A stretch of 25,060 nucleotides of DNA from assembly GCA_045659025.1 (NCBI GenBank), contig JAZOWA010000043.1, positions 1-25,060 of the forward strand. Reading direction: 5' to 3'. Under the pieces are notes generated by a model. It was not told the origin of the DNA and searched no databases. It saw nothing but the letters and a program-made list of their open reading frames with translations. The DNA comes from SIG455 sp045659025 (GTDB lineage Bacteria > Bacillota > Clostridia > UMGS1810). Position 1 is the stretch's first letter. Every line of letters starts with the position of its first letter. Position numbers and translations under genes: made by a program. Positions 1-7,265 of the stretch are shown piece after piece.

Positions 1-42
1 GCGTTCCTTCGGAACATTATAGTAGCGAAGCCATTGCCTCAT

Positions 43-69
43 ATTTGCCTTAAGGCAAATGCTTCATTT
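43..69. repeat. Nested overlapping palindromes in the left-edge intergenic region
   Basis: Bases 43-60 form a perfect 18-bp palindrome (ATTTGCCTTAAGGCAAAT). It overlaps a second inverted repeat at 55-69 (CAAATG-CTT-CATTTG), so the two hairpins would be mutually exclusive. A smaller hairpin (GTTCC-TTC-GGAAC) lies at 3-15. No gene is seen in 1-196. The block looks like a remnant of a small palindromic intergenic repeat, but only one copy is visible here. Confidence 0.5.
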
Positions 70-104
70 GATTTATATGGCATCTAAACAATTCAACTCC
101 TTCA

Positions 105-133
105 AAAAAGCCCTGTTTTTCGACAGGGCTTTT
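105..133. terminator. Intrinsic terminator of an upstream gene outside the window
   Basis: The arms AAAAGCCCTG (106-115) and CAGGGCTTTT (124-133) form a 10-bp stem with a short T-rich loop, followed by further T residues. It probably ends transcription entering from the left, insulating the gene that starts at 197. Confidence 0.8.
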
Positions 134-196
134 CTTTTGTGTTAAAACCAAGTATTTATATGTTTGGGTTTGGGACAATAAAAGAGAGGTGAATAT

Positions 197-1489
197 ATGA
201 AGTCTATATGGAATAATATTGAGAAACCCCGATTTGATACTTTGGATGGCGAGATGAAAACCGATGTTTTAATTATCGGGGGAGGTTTGTGCGGTATATT
301 GTGCGCATATATGCTTAAAAACGAAGGCATCGACTGTATTGTGGCTGAAGCTGATAAAATATGTGCAGGGGTTACCAATTCAACTACGGCGAAAATCACA
401 TTTCAGCATGGTCTCGTATATGACAAAATAATCAATAAATACGGAGCAGAAAAGGCATATCTTTATTACGAAAGCCAAAGAGAAGCTTTGGAGAAATTAA
501 AATCACTTGCATCGGAGACAGATGATTTGGAAATATGTAATTCCTTTGTATATTCTTTGAAAGACAGAGGAGTAATAGAAAGAGAGGTTGAGGCATTAAA
601 TAAAATTGGTTGTAATGCCGTATTTTGCGAGGATACAGAGTTGCCCTTCAGCGTTTCGGGTGCTGTTATGATAGAGAATCAAGGGAAGTTCAATCCGTTA
701 AAATTTGCTTATAGAATAGCAAAAGAATTAAAAATATATGAAAACACAAAAATCCTTGAATTAAAGCATAATACCGCAATCACAGAAAAGGGAAGAATCA
801 AAGCAAATAAAATCATCGTGGCAACGCATTTTCCTTTTATCAATAAACACGGAGGGTATTTTCTTAAAATGTATCAACACAGGTCTTATGTACTTGCGTT
901 GGAAAATGCACAAAGCATAAAAAATATGTATGTTGATGAATCCGGGCACGGCTTGTCGCTGAGGAGTTATGAGAATTTGTTGCTTCTTGGGGGAGGAAGT
1001 CATCGCACCGGCAAACACGGCGGCAACTGGAATGAACTTGTGGATGTCACAAAAAAGTATTATCCCAATGCCCGGGAGGTCGGCAGATGGGCAACTCAGG
1101 ATTGTATGACATTAGATTCAATTCCGTATATAGGCAGATACTCAAAAGCAACCCCCAATTTGTATGTGGCAACCGGCTTTAATAAATGGGGAATGACCTC
1201 CTCGATGGTATCGGCTATGATTTTGACAGATATGATATGCGGAAGAAAAAGCGAATATGAAGATGTTTATTTGCCATCAAGAAGTATATTGCATCCTCAG
1301 CTTGCAATAAATATTTTTGAATCGGTGAAGGGGATTATAACTCCGGCGACTCCCAGATGTCCCCATATGGGCTGTGCGCTTAAATATAATAAGTACGAAC
1401 ACTCGTGGGATTGCCCGTGTCATGGCTCAAGATTCAGCGAAAAAGGGGAGCTGATAGATAATCCCGCAACAGGAGACAAGAATTTATAA
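197..1489 (+). CDS. FAD-dependent oxidoreductase with C-terminal Rieske [2Fe-2S] centre
   Basis: This 430-residue protein joins a DadA/GlpO-like FAD-dependent amine oxidoreductase fold to a short Rieske segment. The N-terminus carries the dinucleotide-binding G28-x-G30-x-x-G33 after a beta strand (DVLIIGGG). The C-terminal 43 residues carry the Rieske ligands C388-x-H390 and C406-x-x-H409, with C393 and C408 placed for the usual disulphide. The Rieske part is compact and lacks the longer leading strands of many relatives, but the frame is intact and the ending (DNPATGD) looks natural. A GAGAGGTG ribosome site at 184-191 supports the ATG at 197. No signal peptide is seen, so it is probably cytoplasmic. 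The substrate is unknown. The neighbouring manganese catalase hints at oxidative stress or peroxide-generating chemistry, which is inference. No convincing promoter was identified. Confidence 0.85.
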   Translation: MKSIWNNIEKPRFDTLDGEMKTDVLIIGGGLCGILCAYMLKNEGIDCIVAEADKICAGVTNSTTAKITFQHGLVYDKIINKYGAEKAYLYYESQREALEKLKSLASETDDLEICNSFVYSLKDRGVIEREVEALNKIGCNAVFCEDTELPFSVSGAVMIENQGKFNPLKFAYRIAKELKIYENTKILELKHNTAITEKGRIKANKIIVATHFPFINKHGGYFLKMYQHRSYVLALENAQSIKNMYVDESGHGLSLRSYENLLLLGGGSHRTGKHGGNWNELVDVTKKYYPNAREVGRWATQDCMTLDSIPYIGRYSKATPNLYVATGFNKWGMTSSMVSAMILTDMICGRKSEYEDVYLPSRSILHPQLAINIFESVKGIITPATPRCPHMGCALKYNKYEHSWDCPCHGSRFSEKGELIDNPATGDKNL

Positions 1490-1517
1490 GAGCAAAAAAC
1501 CTGTTGACTTCTCAAAC

Positions 1518-1548
1518 AAAAAAGAACATCCGCCGGATGTTCTTTTTT
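1518..1548. terminator. Bidirectional terminator between convergent genes
   Basis: A 14-bp stem (A-rich arm 1518-1531, T-rich arm 1535-1548, loop GCC) is flanked by A and T runs on both sides. It serves the oxidoreductase gene on the plus strand and the catalase gene on the minus strand. Confidence 0.9.
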
Positions 1549-1553
1549 GTTGC

Positions 1554-2219
1554 TTATTTGTTAAATGATGGTGCACAGGTTTCGTTACTTGCAAATGCAT
1601 TAGGCCCCGGGTCCGACATGGAAAAATACATTTTAGCGGCTTTTGTTGTGCCAAAATCTCTGTTTGAACCGCTGTTTTGTACTTTATTAAATGCATCACG
1701 GAACATTTGGTTGTGAGCTTCTTCCCGGTTAAGCAGAAAGTCAATAGTTTCTTTTACCTTTTTATCGTCTATCTGCCGGTACAAATATTCATAAACCACT
1801 TTTGCACGCTGTTCAGATGCAATATTGCTTAACAGATCCGCACACAAATCCCCGGTTACTGTCACATAATCCGCAGTCCATGAGTAGCCGGATGCATTTA
1901 TAAGTCCGGGATTTAATCCCAGGATAACATGGGACTGCACTTCGCCCGCCTGTACTTTTGTTGCATCAACATCGTGACCGTTGAGCATATTGATGGTCTG
2001 GGCAATCATTTCCATATGGCCCAGTTCTTCTGCGGCTATATCAAGAAACAAATCCTTGATTTCAGGGTCCTTAATACGAAAACTCTGCGACATATACTGC
2101 ATAGCTGCTTTCAGTTCGCCGTTTCCGCCGCCAAGCTGCTCCTGAAGCAACACTGCGTATTGCGGGTTTGGTTTTTCTACTTCCACAGGATGAAAGAGTA
2201 TTTTTTCGTGTTTGAACAT
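1554..2219 (-). CDS. Manganese catalase family protein (short, CotJC-like)
   Basis: The 221-residue protein is a ferritin-like four-helix protein of the manganese catalase family, expected to disproportionate hydrogen peroxide at a di-manganese centre. Visible candidate metal ligands are E35 (GNGELKAAMQY), E65 and H68 (EELGHME), E136 (SEQRAK) and H169 (REEAH), in the order expected for the family. It is shorter than typical manganese catalases of about 270-300 residues and nearer to the spore-coat homologue CotJC, with a low-complexity tail. The frame extends 44 codons further upstream, but ATG at 2219 has a GGAGGT site seven bases before it (2227-2232) and the homologous start, so it was chosen. 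The gene stands alone, convergent with the Rieske oxidoreductase. No cotJA or cotJB neighbours are present, which favours an oxidative-stress role over a spore-coat one. Confidence 0.88.
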   Translation of the reverse strand: MFKHEKILFHPVEVEKPNPQYAVLLQEQLGGGNGELKAAMQYMSQSFRIKDPEIKDLFLDIAAEELGHMEMIAQTINMLNGHDVDATKVQAGEVQSHVILGLNPGLINASGYSWTADYVTVTGDLCADLLSNIASEQRAKVVYEYLYRQIDDKKVKETIDFLLNREEAHNQMFRDAFNKVQNSGSNRDFGTTKAAKMYFSMSDPGPNAFASNETCAPSFNK

Positions 2220-2332
2220 TTGTTTTACCTCCAATTGAATTTTCTTTATTTTTAGCAATTTGAAGGTTGTTATTCGTGATGTTAAAAAATATGCTGTTTT
2301 ATGTGTGTGCAGGTATCTTTGATATAAAACCC

Positions 2333-2361
2333 TTGCATTTACCCTCTGCATAATATATAAT
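2333..2361 (+). promoter_or_regulatory. Promoter of the cysteine-rich protein gene
   Basis: TTGCAT at 2333-2338 and TATAAT at 2356-2361 are separated by exactly 17 bases, 33 bases before the start codon at 2394. This is a good sigma-A-type match. Confidence 0.75.
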
Positions 2362-2393
2362 TGTTTATATGAAGTATGTCAGGAGGGAAGGAT

Positions 2394-2666
2394 ATGGAGA
2401 ATAACTTTTCATATTTTGAGAATAAGGACTGTGTTTATTTTCCCTGCCACGAAGGCGCAGGGGAGTGCTTCAACTGTCTTTTCTGCTATTGCCCTCTGTA
2501 TGCTTTGGGGGATAAATGCGGCGGCAACTTCAAGTATATTGAAGAGGGCATCAAGGATTGTTCCCAGTGCCTCGTACCCCATAGCGAGAACGGCTATGCA
2601 TATATAATGTCCAAATACCCCGAGGTCAAGGAACTGGCTTCTAAAAACCGAGAGGAAAATAAATAA
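2394..2666 (+). CDS. Cysteine-rich small domain protein (probable metal-binding)
   Basis: This 90-residue protein has nine cysteines (C13, C18, C25, C28, C31, C33, C42, C56, C59) plus H19 and H63. The layout resembles the Pfam cysteine-rich small domain family (CxxCxxCxC core followed by CxxC), thought to bind zinc or an iron-sulphur centre. Its function is not known; relatives are sometimes found near cobalamin genes. A B12-dependent glutamate mutase lies about 8 kb away, but no direct link is visible. The ATG at 2394 was chosen over the in-frame ATG at 2376 because AGGAGGG (2381-2387) sits six bases before it, inside the longer frame. It is monocistronic, with its own promoter and terminator. 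The C-terminus is lysine/glutamate-rich. Confidence 0.8.
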   Translation: MENNFSYFENKDCVYFPCHEGAGECFNCLFCYCPLYALGDKCGGNFKYIEEGIKDCSQCLVPHSENGYAYIMSKYPEVKELASKNREENK

Positions 2667-2668
2667 AC

Positions 2669-2697
2669 AAATCCCGAATGAGATTCATTCGGGATTT
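2669..2697. terminator. Bidirectional terminator
   Basis: Arms 2669-2681 and 2685-2697 form a perfect 13-bp stem with a GAT loop, with A and T runs outside. It abuts the stop codon of the minus-strand citXG gene (2698) and serves both convergent transcripts. Confidence 0.9.
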
Positions 2698-4014
2698 TTA
2701 ATTGTAAAGATTATATAAGAAATATGTAACCGCCAAGAGATCTGCACATCCGCCGGGGGAGAGATTGCGCTTTATGAATTCATCATCTGCCATCTCCACA
2801 TCCTCTGCCGAGGGGTATCCTTCCGTGAGTTTCTTTGCCGTTTCTCCGGCAAATTTCAATCCTTCTGCGCCACCTCTTTTGTATAGGTTGGTGTCGGGTA
2901 CTTCTGCTATAAGGCGGAGTAGGGTATACACCCCTGCCATGTTGTAATCAAGTCCGTCTGATATGGCTTTTGTGAGGGCGGGTAATCCTATGCGGGATAC
3001 CGTGGCAAATCCCGAGGATGCTTCACCTCGTATGCCCTTCATACCTCGCTCCATATATGCCTTACCGCCTGCGGTGGTGTTGCCTGCATTTACAAGGTCA
3101 CTCTCTGCGGTGGCAGAGGCGATTTCACCACAAAGGGAAAAGATATCATCCATATCACCGAGGGGTGTATCAGCATTCCACTTTCTGCCGATTGCACCGC
3201 ATATAATACCCATAGAATATATGATACCCTTGTGGGTGTTCACTCCGTTCGTCGCACGATACATCTCATCCTCTGCCCTGATGCCTGCTTTCCGCAGAAG
3301 CTCAAAGAAATCCTTTATCTCCGTTTCCTTATTATCTGCGCCAAGAGTAAAGCACTCCTTGAAGTAAGGGCCAAGGGCATTGGCACTTTTGATGAATGTA
3401 TCGGCATCCATATCCGTATGACTGCCGTTGTTTCTACGGTCAACCAGTCCCGGCTTGGGTGTGGTATTCACTTCATCAATCAAAGCACTGACCGCGCTTT
3501 TCATAATCATATTTCCGTCGTAGTCTTTGAAATAATCATTGAGTATCCCGGATGTGGCGGATTGTATCTCCTCCACAGGATGAAGTCTGCCTGCGCTACA
3601 TCCTCGGCCGGGCGCACCGCACACTATACAACCCCTCTCGCTTTCTCTTGCAAGTTTGTCGCCATTTTCGTCTATAACATCAATGTCAAACAATCTGCCA
3701 AGGGGTGTGGCTTCCTCAATCTCAATGCAGAGTTTTTTAATCTCACCGCTGTCACCTGCAAGGGCAATGAGTGATTCGCATCCTGTGGGTGAAGTGGCGG
3801 TGTATTGCTCTTTTATATCAAAATCCCCGATTGCCTTGCCGATACTTTCGAGTCCTACGGCAAATCCCCGTTCAATCAGTTTTGACGTCTTGACAGGGCC
3901 TGCTATGTTCATGGTGAAGGATATTAAAGGGCAACGATACTTTGATAAGAACATCCTTTGTCTCTCTGCCCTTTCCTCACGGGCGGAGAGAATCTGTGTA
4001 AGAGTTACTTCCAT
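2698..4014 (-). CDS. citXG: CitX-CitG fusion: apo-ACP phosphoribosyl-dephospho-CoA transferase / triphosphoribosyl-dephospho-CoA synthase
   Basis: The 438-residue protein fuses two maturation enzymes of citrate-lyase-type complexes. CitG makes 2'-(5''-triphosphoribosyl)-3'-dephospho-CoA from dephospho-CoA and ATP. CitX transfers it to a serine of the acyl carrier protein CitD. The CitX part (about 1-165) shows GRLFDIDV at 106-113 and the cysteine/histidine stretch C129-C132-C139-H145. The CitG part (about 170-438) shows PKPGLVDRRNNGSHTDMD (186-203), GVNTHKG (257-263), GNTTAGGKAY and SPGGCADLLAVT near the end. The ATG at 4014 lies five bases after GGGAGG (4020-4025); an adjacent ATG at 4017 is too close to it. 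It is the last gene of a three-gene minus-strand operon, ten bases after its neighbour. CitXG fusions are known in other bacteria. In this context the client is probably citramalate lyase. Confidence 0.92.
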   Translation of the reverse strand: MEVTLTQILSAREERAERQRMFLSKYRCPLISFTMNIAGPVKTSKLIERGFAVGLESIGKAIGDFDIKEQYTATSPTGCESLIALAGDSGEIKKLCIEIEEATPLGRLFDIDVIDENGDKLARESERGCIVCGAPGRGCSAGRLHPVEEIQSATSGILNDYFKDYDGNMIMKSAVSALIDEVNTTPKPGLVDRRNNGSHTDMDADTFIKSANALGPYFKECFTLGADNKETEIKDFFELLRKAGIRAEDEMYRATNGVNTHKGIIYSMGIICGAIGRKWNADTPLGDMDDIFSLCGEIASATAESDLVNAGNTTAGGKAYMERGMKGIRGEASSGFATVSRIGLPALTKAISDGLDYNMAGVYTLLRLIAEVPDTNLYKRGGAEGLKFAGETAKKLTEGYPSAEDVEMADDEFIKRNLSPGGCADLLAVTYFLYNLYN

Positions 4015-4024
4015 CATTGCCTCC

Positions 4025-4960
4025 CTATATAAACGGGGTGTGGTGGTGCTGTTGATATCTGTCCAGCTTCTTGAGATTCTCCTCAGCGTTCTTACCCACA
4101 CAACCCACCAGCAGATACCTGTGGTTGAATCTGTCGTGGATGAAGTGGTTGAGCAGGTGGAAATTCTCTATCATACCCGTGCTTGTCACGTGGGTACGCG
4201 GACCTGTGCAGGGATGAATGATATCCCCGATAGACACGTGGTTATTATCTGCATAGGTGATGGGGAGATTTGCCTTGATCATTTCGTTGACCTTGGCTTC
4301 AAGCTCTTCTATGTTAATATTGGGGATAGTATCATTGAATGTGATTACAAATCCGTGTCGCACATCGTCATGACCGCATCTTTCAAGCTCTTCTGCGGGC
4401 ATACAAAGCTCGCACAGATCCTCGGCAGTATGTGCCATAAGACGATAGGAGAGGGATTCATATACCTTGCTCTTGATCTCCTCGGGTTCAGGGCCGAATA
4501 TGGTGGGCCTTGAAAGTAATATCTGCTCACCCACACCGATAAGGAGATCGGCATTGAAGTCCAGCAGGGGATACAACAGATCAAAATGCTCCACAATCAC
4601 CCTCTTACCATTGTGGAGTGCCTCTTTAACAGCATCTGCAAGGGCGGTGAGCTGAGTGAATCCCGTTTCAAAACGGATATCCAGATGGTATGTGTGGGGA
4701 GTGAAGAATCCTTCTGTGCGGTCAAGTATTGGCAAGGGACGAGCGTACACGCCGTCATCATCATTGGTAAGCTCAAGCCCAGGGAACATTCCGCGGATAA
4801 GGGCACTCTTACCGGAGCCTGCATCGCCTATGACACCTATGAGATTGTCAAAGGGAGACAGATAAAGCTGAGAAAGCTGCATACCGAGGGCGTACATTCT
4901 GTTGTGTCCTCTCGGCGCAAAGTAACTGCTCAGTATATGACATTCCTGACGATCCAGCAT
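4025..4960 (-). CDS. P-loop NTPase with a C-terminal domain resembling the AlaRS second additional (editing) domain; function unknown
   Basis: The 311-residue protein starts with a conserved-looking segment (YFAPRGHNRMYALG, 13-26) followed by a Walker A motif GDAGSGKS at 45-52. A possible Walker B-like or acidic strand is VIVEHFDLLYP (121-131). The C-terminal half resembles the threonyl/alanyl-tRNA synthetase second additional domain: MAHTAEDL around H177, IEELEAKVNEMIKANLPI (217-234), and CTGPRTHVTSTGMI (251-264), recalling the C-x-GTHV zinc-site motif. The second histidine of the usual HxxxH is replaced (H177-T-A-E-D). There is no tRNA synthetase catalytic core. I recall relatives annotated as alanine-tRNA synthetase second additional domain-containing proteins, with no experimental role known to me. 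The start at 4960 follows AAAGGAGGA (4968-4976), which overlaps the citC stop. Its place between citC and citXG suggests a role in lyase maturation or control, which is inference. Confidence 0.75.
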   Translation of the reverse strand: MLDRQECHILSSYFAPRGHNRMYALGMQLSQLYLSPFDNLIGVIGDAGSGKSALIRGMFPGLELTNDDDGVYARPLPILDRTEGFFTPHTYHLDIRFETGFTQLTALADAVKEALHNGKRVIVEHFDLLYPLLDFNADLLIGVGEQILLSRPTIFGPEPEEIKSKVYESLSYRLMAHTAEDLCELCMPAEELERCGHDDVRHGFVITFNDTIPNINIEELEAKVNEMIKANLPITYADNNHVSIGDIIHPCTGPRTHVTSTGMIENFHLLNHFIHDRFNHRYLLVGCVGKNAEENLKKLDRYQQHHHTPFI

Positions 4961-4974
4961 AAAAGAATCCTCCT

Positions 4975-5961
4975 TTATTTGCACATATTGGTTTTGATAT
5001 AGTTATAAGTTGTTTCGGGCACGAGAGAGGCGATAGCATCTGTGCCTTCGGATTTCATAAGCGCTCTCACTTTCCTTGCGCTGATGGGGGCTCCTTCGCT
5101 TTCTATACGGGGTACCTCTATCACTTCGATTCCCTTCGGAGGCAGATTTTCCTTGAGAGCGATATTATACATCTCGGTAGAGGGGGAGTTGGGTTCGGTG
5201 CCTACAAACCTCTTTGATATATTCAGTTTCGGCGCATAGTGCTTTGCAAAAATCTCAATATCCAATCCGCACTGTATGCTGCCTGCTTTTTCCTTGTCTT
5301 TTAAGAAGTAGGTGGGGAATGTGGCAGAGGATATCATATACGGGCCGGTAGGAAGCACCGTCACATTGGGCAGATGCTCTGTGCCCAGCTTCACCATGTT
5401 GAATCTGTCCTCGGCGCTGAATTCGCTTTTATCCTCGGAAAGCACGAACACATACAAATGGTCGCACTGCTTTGATGCGGTTTCTATAAGGTACTTGTGC
5501 CCGAGGGTGAAGGGGTTGCAGTTAGCCACCACCGCACCGCATACCTTGTCGGGTTCGCTATCGGGCAGGGCGGATACGAAGTTTTTCAGTCCGTCTTTCA
5601 CCGTCTCCATTAAAAGCACGCTGTCTGTCTCAGCTACGGGGTGGAAGAACAGGGAAGAGAACATCTCCTTATTCCCCGGTTTCGTATAGAGGAACAGATG
5701 GGTAAACCCGTCCTCAAAGGCTCTTTTGCGGAGCTCGGTTATAACAGTTGCGGTGAGGCCCTCGCCCTGACGGAACTTATCAACGGCAATACATTTTAAT
5801 ATATTGCCCTCTCTTGAACCGGTGGCGATAAGGTCATCTCCGTCCCATACGAAAACAGTCTCTTCTACGGAAAGGTCCGCATCAAGGGACGCTTTTGCAA
5901 GGAACTCTTTCCATATATTTAATTTGTTGCCTGTCAAACGGCCTGAAATCTCTACATTCAT
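4975..5961 (-). CDS. citC: [Citrate/citramalate lyase ACP] ligase CitC
   Basis: This 328-residue protein is the acetate:SH-ACP ligase that uses ATP to acetylate the thiol of the lyase prosthetic group, switching the complex on. An N-terminal GNAT-like region (about 1-125, with VDKFRQGEGLTATVI at 60-74) precedes a nucleotidyltransferase domain carrying NPFTLGH (149-155), SEDKSEFSAEDRF (175-187) and a late SARKVRALM motif. The length fits the family (about 330-350). The ATG at 5961 has AGAGGT seven bases upstream (5969-5974). The frame continues upstream into the divergent promoter region, but that extension lacks family similarity. It is the first gene of the minus-strand operon and is divergent from citDEF. 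The same enzyme can serve citramalate lyase, whose ACP carries the same acetyl-thioester group. Confidence 0.92.
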   Translation of the reverse strand: MNVEISGRLTGNKLNIWKEFLAKASLDADLSVEETVFVWDGDDLIATGSREGNILKCIAVDKFRQGEGLTATVITELRKRAFEDGFTHLFLYTKPGNKEMFSSLFFHPVAETDSVLLMETVKDGLKNFVSALPDSEPDKVCGAVVANCNPFTLGHKYLIETASKQCDHLYVFVLSEDKSEFSAEDRFNMVKLGTEHLPNVTVLPTGPYMISSATFPTYFLKDKEKAGSIQCGLDIEIFAKHYAPKLNISKRFVGTEPNSPSTEMYNIALKENLPPKGIEVIEVPRIESEGAPISARKVRALMKSEGTDAIASLVPETTYNYIKTNMCK

Positions 5962-6000
5962 ACCAAAAACCTCTGCTATAATAATATATAGATTAATTAT

Positions 6001-6029
6001 ATTATACAATTTTAGAGATGATATGTAAA
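6001..6029 (-). promoter_or_regulatory. Promoter of the citC operon
   Basis: Read on the minus strand, TTTACA (6024-6029) and TATAAT (6001-6006) are spaced by 17 bases, about 40 bases upstream of the citC start. It is back to back with the citD promoter. Confidence 0.75.
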
Positions 6030-6045
6030 GTATAATTAAAAAACC

Positions 6046-6074
6046 TTGCATTTTGCCACATAGTGATATACAAT
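6046..6074 (+). promoter_or_regulatory. Promoter of the citDEF-hydrolyase operon
   Basis: TTGCAT (6046-6051) and TACAAT (6069-6074) are 17 bases apart, 37 bases before the citD start. The -35 elements of this promoter and the divergent citC promoter are only 16 bases apart (6030-6045). Confidence 0.75.
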
Positions 6075-6111
6075 AAATGTGGATTATTGTATTCTGAAAG
6101 GAGTTTTTGAG

Positions 6112-6381
6112 GTGGATATTCAAAAACGCGCATCCGCAGGCACTATGGAGTCCAGCGATGCTTATATTGAGATTGAACCGGGCAACGGCTCCCTCGCCAT
6201 TGAGATTGAATCTGTTGTAGCAAAGCAGTTTGGTCAGGCGATCAGGGTTGCTGTTGAGGATGTATTGAAAAATCACGGTGTTGATAATGCTTCTGTCCGT
6301 GTGGTTGACAGAGGCGCTCTTGAATGTGTAATCCGTGCAAGAGTAGAGACCGCAGTATTACGCGGAAAGGGGGATGCATAA
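6112..6381 (+). CDS. citD: Lyase acyl carrier protein (gamma subunit) CitD
   Basis: The 89-residue protein is the acyl carrier subunit of a citrate/citramalate lyase. The N-terminus (DIQKRASAGTMESSD) matches the CitD pattern in which a serine of the GTxESSD motif carries the phosphoribosyl-dephospho-CoA group. The family ends with an R/E-rich strand like the CVIRARVETAVLRG seen here. A GTG start at 6112 is preferred: it lies eight bases after AAAGGAG (6097-6103) and gives the normal N-terminus. An upstream in-frame GTG at 6079 has no ribosome site and would add eleven residues. The stop overlaps the citE start (TAATG), implying translational coupling and matched subunit amounts. Confidence 0.93.
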   Translation: MDIQKRASAGTMESSDAYIEIEPGNGSLAIEIESVVAKQFGQAIRVAVEDVLKNHGVDNASVRVVDRGALECVIRARVETAVLRGKGDA

Positions 6382-7265
6382 TGCGCAGAAGTATGTTGTT
6401 TTTGCCGGGTAATAACCCCAATATGCTTATAAACGCAGGCACTCTCGGTGCAGACTCTGTTATCTTTGACTTAGAGGATGCTGTATCTCCTGCAGAGAAG
6501 GACGCCGCTCGTATATTGGTGCGCAATACCATGCGTTATATGGCGCCCAAGGGAAGCGAAGTGATCGTGAGAATCAACTCCGTTGACACAGATTACTGGA
6601 AAGCGGATATTGATGCCATCTTACCCGAGAAGCCGGGCCTTATCCTTCTTCCCAAGACATCTACTGCTGCCGATGCCATCACCGCATCTGCATATATTGA
6701 TGAAGTTGAAGCAAAGCTTGGTTTTGAAAAGGGCACAGTAGGTCTTATGCCCCTTATCGAGACTGCTCTTGGTGTAGAGAATGCTTTTGCTATTGCCACT
6801 TCCTGCGACAGAGTGAAAGCACTGTTTTTGGGTGCAGAGGACTTGACTGCTGATTTGCAGTGCAAACGTACCAAGGAAGGCAGAGAGATTGAGTACGCCC
6901 GTACCCGTCTTGTAGTTGCTGCCCGTGCCGCAGGTGTGGATGTGTATGACACCCCCTTCACCGATGTTAATGATGATGAGGGTATCGTTTGCGATGCTAA
7001 GGTTGCCAAAGCCCTCGGCTTTACAGGCAAGGCGTCAATTTCACCCCGTCACGTTGAAGTTATCAATGATGTATTCTCTCCCACAATGGCAGAGATAGAT
7101 TATGCTTACGAGGTTATGGATGCCATCGCCCTTGCAAAAGCGCAGGGTAAAGGTGCTATCGCACTCCACGGCAAGATGATAGACGCACCTATAGTTGCAA
7201 GAGCCGAGAGAACTATTTCTATGGCAAAAGCACTTGGTATGGATAGGAGGGATGACAATGAGTAA
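6381..7265 (+). CDS. citE: Citrate/citramalate lyase beta subunit CitE
   Basis: The 294-residue subunit belongs to the HpcH/HpaI aldolase-CitE family, the acyl-ACP lyase that cleaves the thioester substrate to acetyl-ACP and an oxoacid. Family marks are RRSMLFLPGNNPNML at the N-terminus, VIFDLEDAVSPAEKDAAR with the metal-binding acidic pair, IVRINSVDTDYWKADI, MPLIETALGVENAF and FLGAEDLTADL. The length is standard. ATG at 6381 shares one base with the citD stop, and GGAAAGGGGG lies just upstream. Citrate and citramalate lyase beta subunits cannot be separated by simple reading. The neighbouring methylaspartate pathway genes favour citramalyl-ACP as substrate, yielding pyruvate instead of oxaloacetate (inference). 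Confidence 0.93.
   Translation: MRRSMLFLPGNNPNMLINAGTLGADSVIFDLEDAVSPAEKDAARILVRNTMRYMAPKGSEVIVRINSVDTDYWKADIDAILPEKPGLILLPKTSTAADAITASAYIDEVEAKLGFEKGTVGLMPLIETALGVENAFAIATSCDRVKALFLGAEDLTADLQCKRTKEGREIEYARTRLVVAARAAGVDVYDTPFTDVNDDEGIVCDAKVAKALGFTGKASISPRHVEVINDVFSPTMAEIDYAYEVMDAIALAKAQGKGAIALHGKMIDAPIVARAERTISMAKALGMDRRDDNE

Noticed and set aside
1361..1489. Truncated or frameshifted Rieske domain
   Set aside because: The segment is compact, but all four ligands and both disulphide cysteines are present and the ending looks natural, so it is treated as a short natural form.
3656..4513. Open frame of 285 codons on the plus strand
   Set aside because: It runs antisense across citXG and the P-loop gene, both clearly recognised; the translated sequence has no recognisable domain.
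4025..4960. Fragment or pseudogene of alanyl-tRNA synthetase
   Set aside because: It has its own intact Walker A domain, a good ribosome site and operon packing, so it reads as a dedicated protein and not a remnant.
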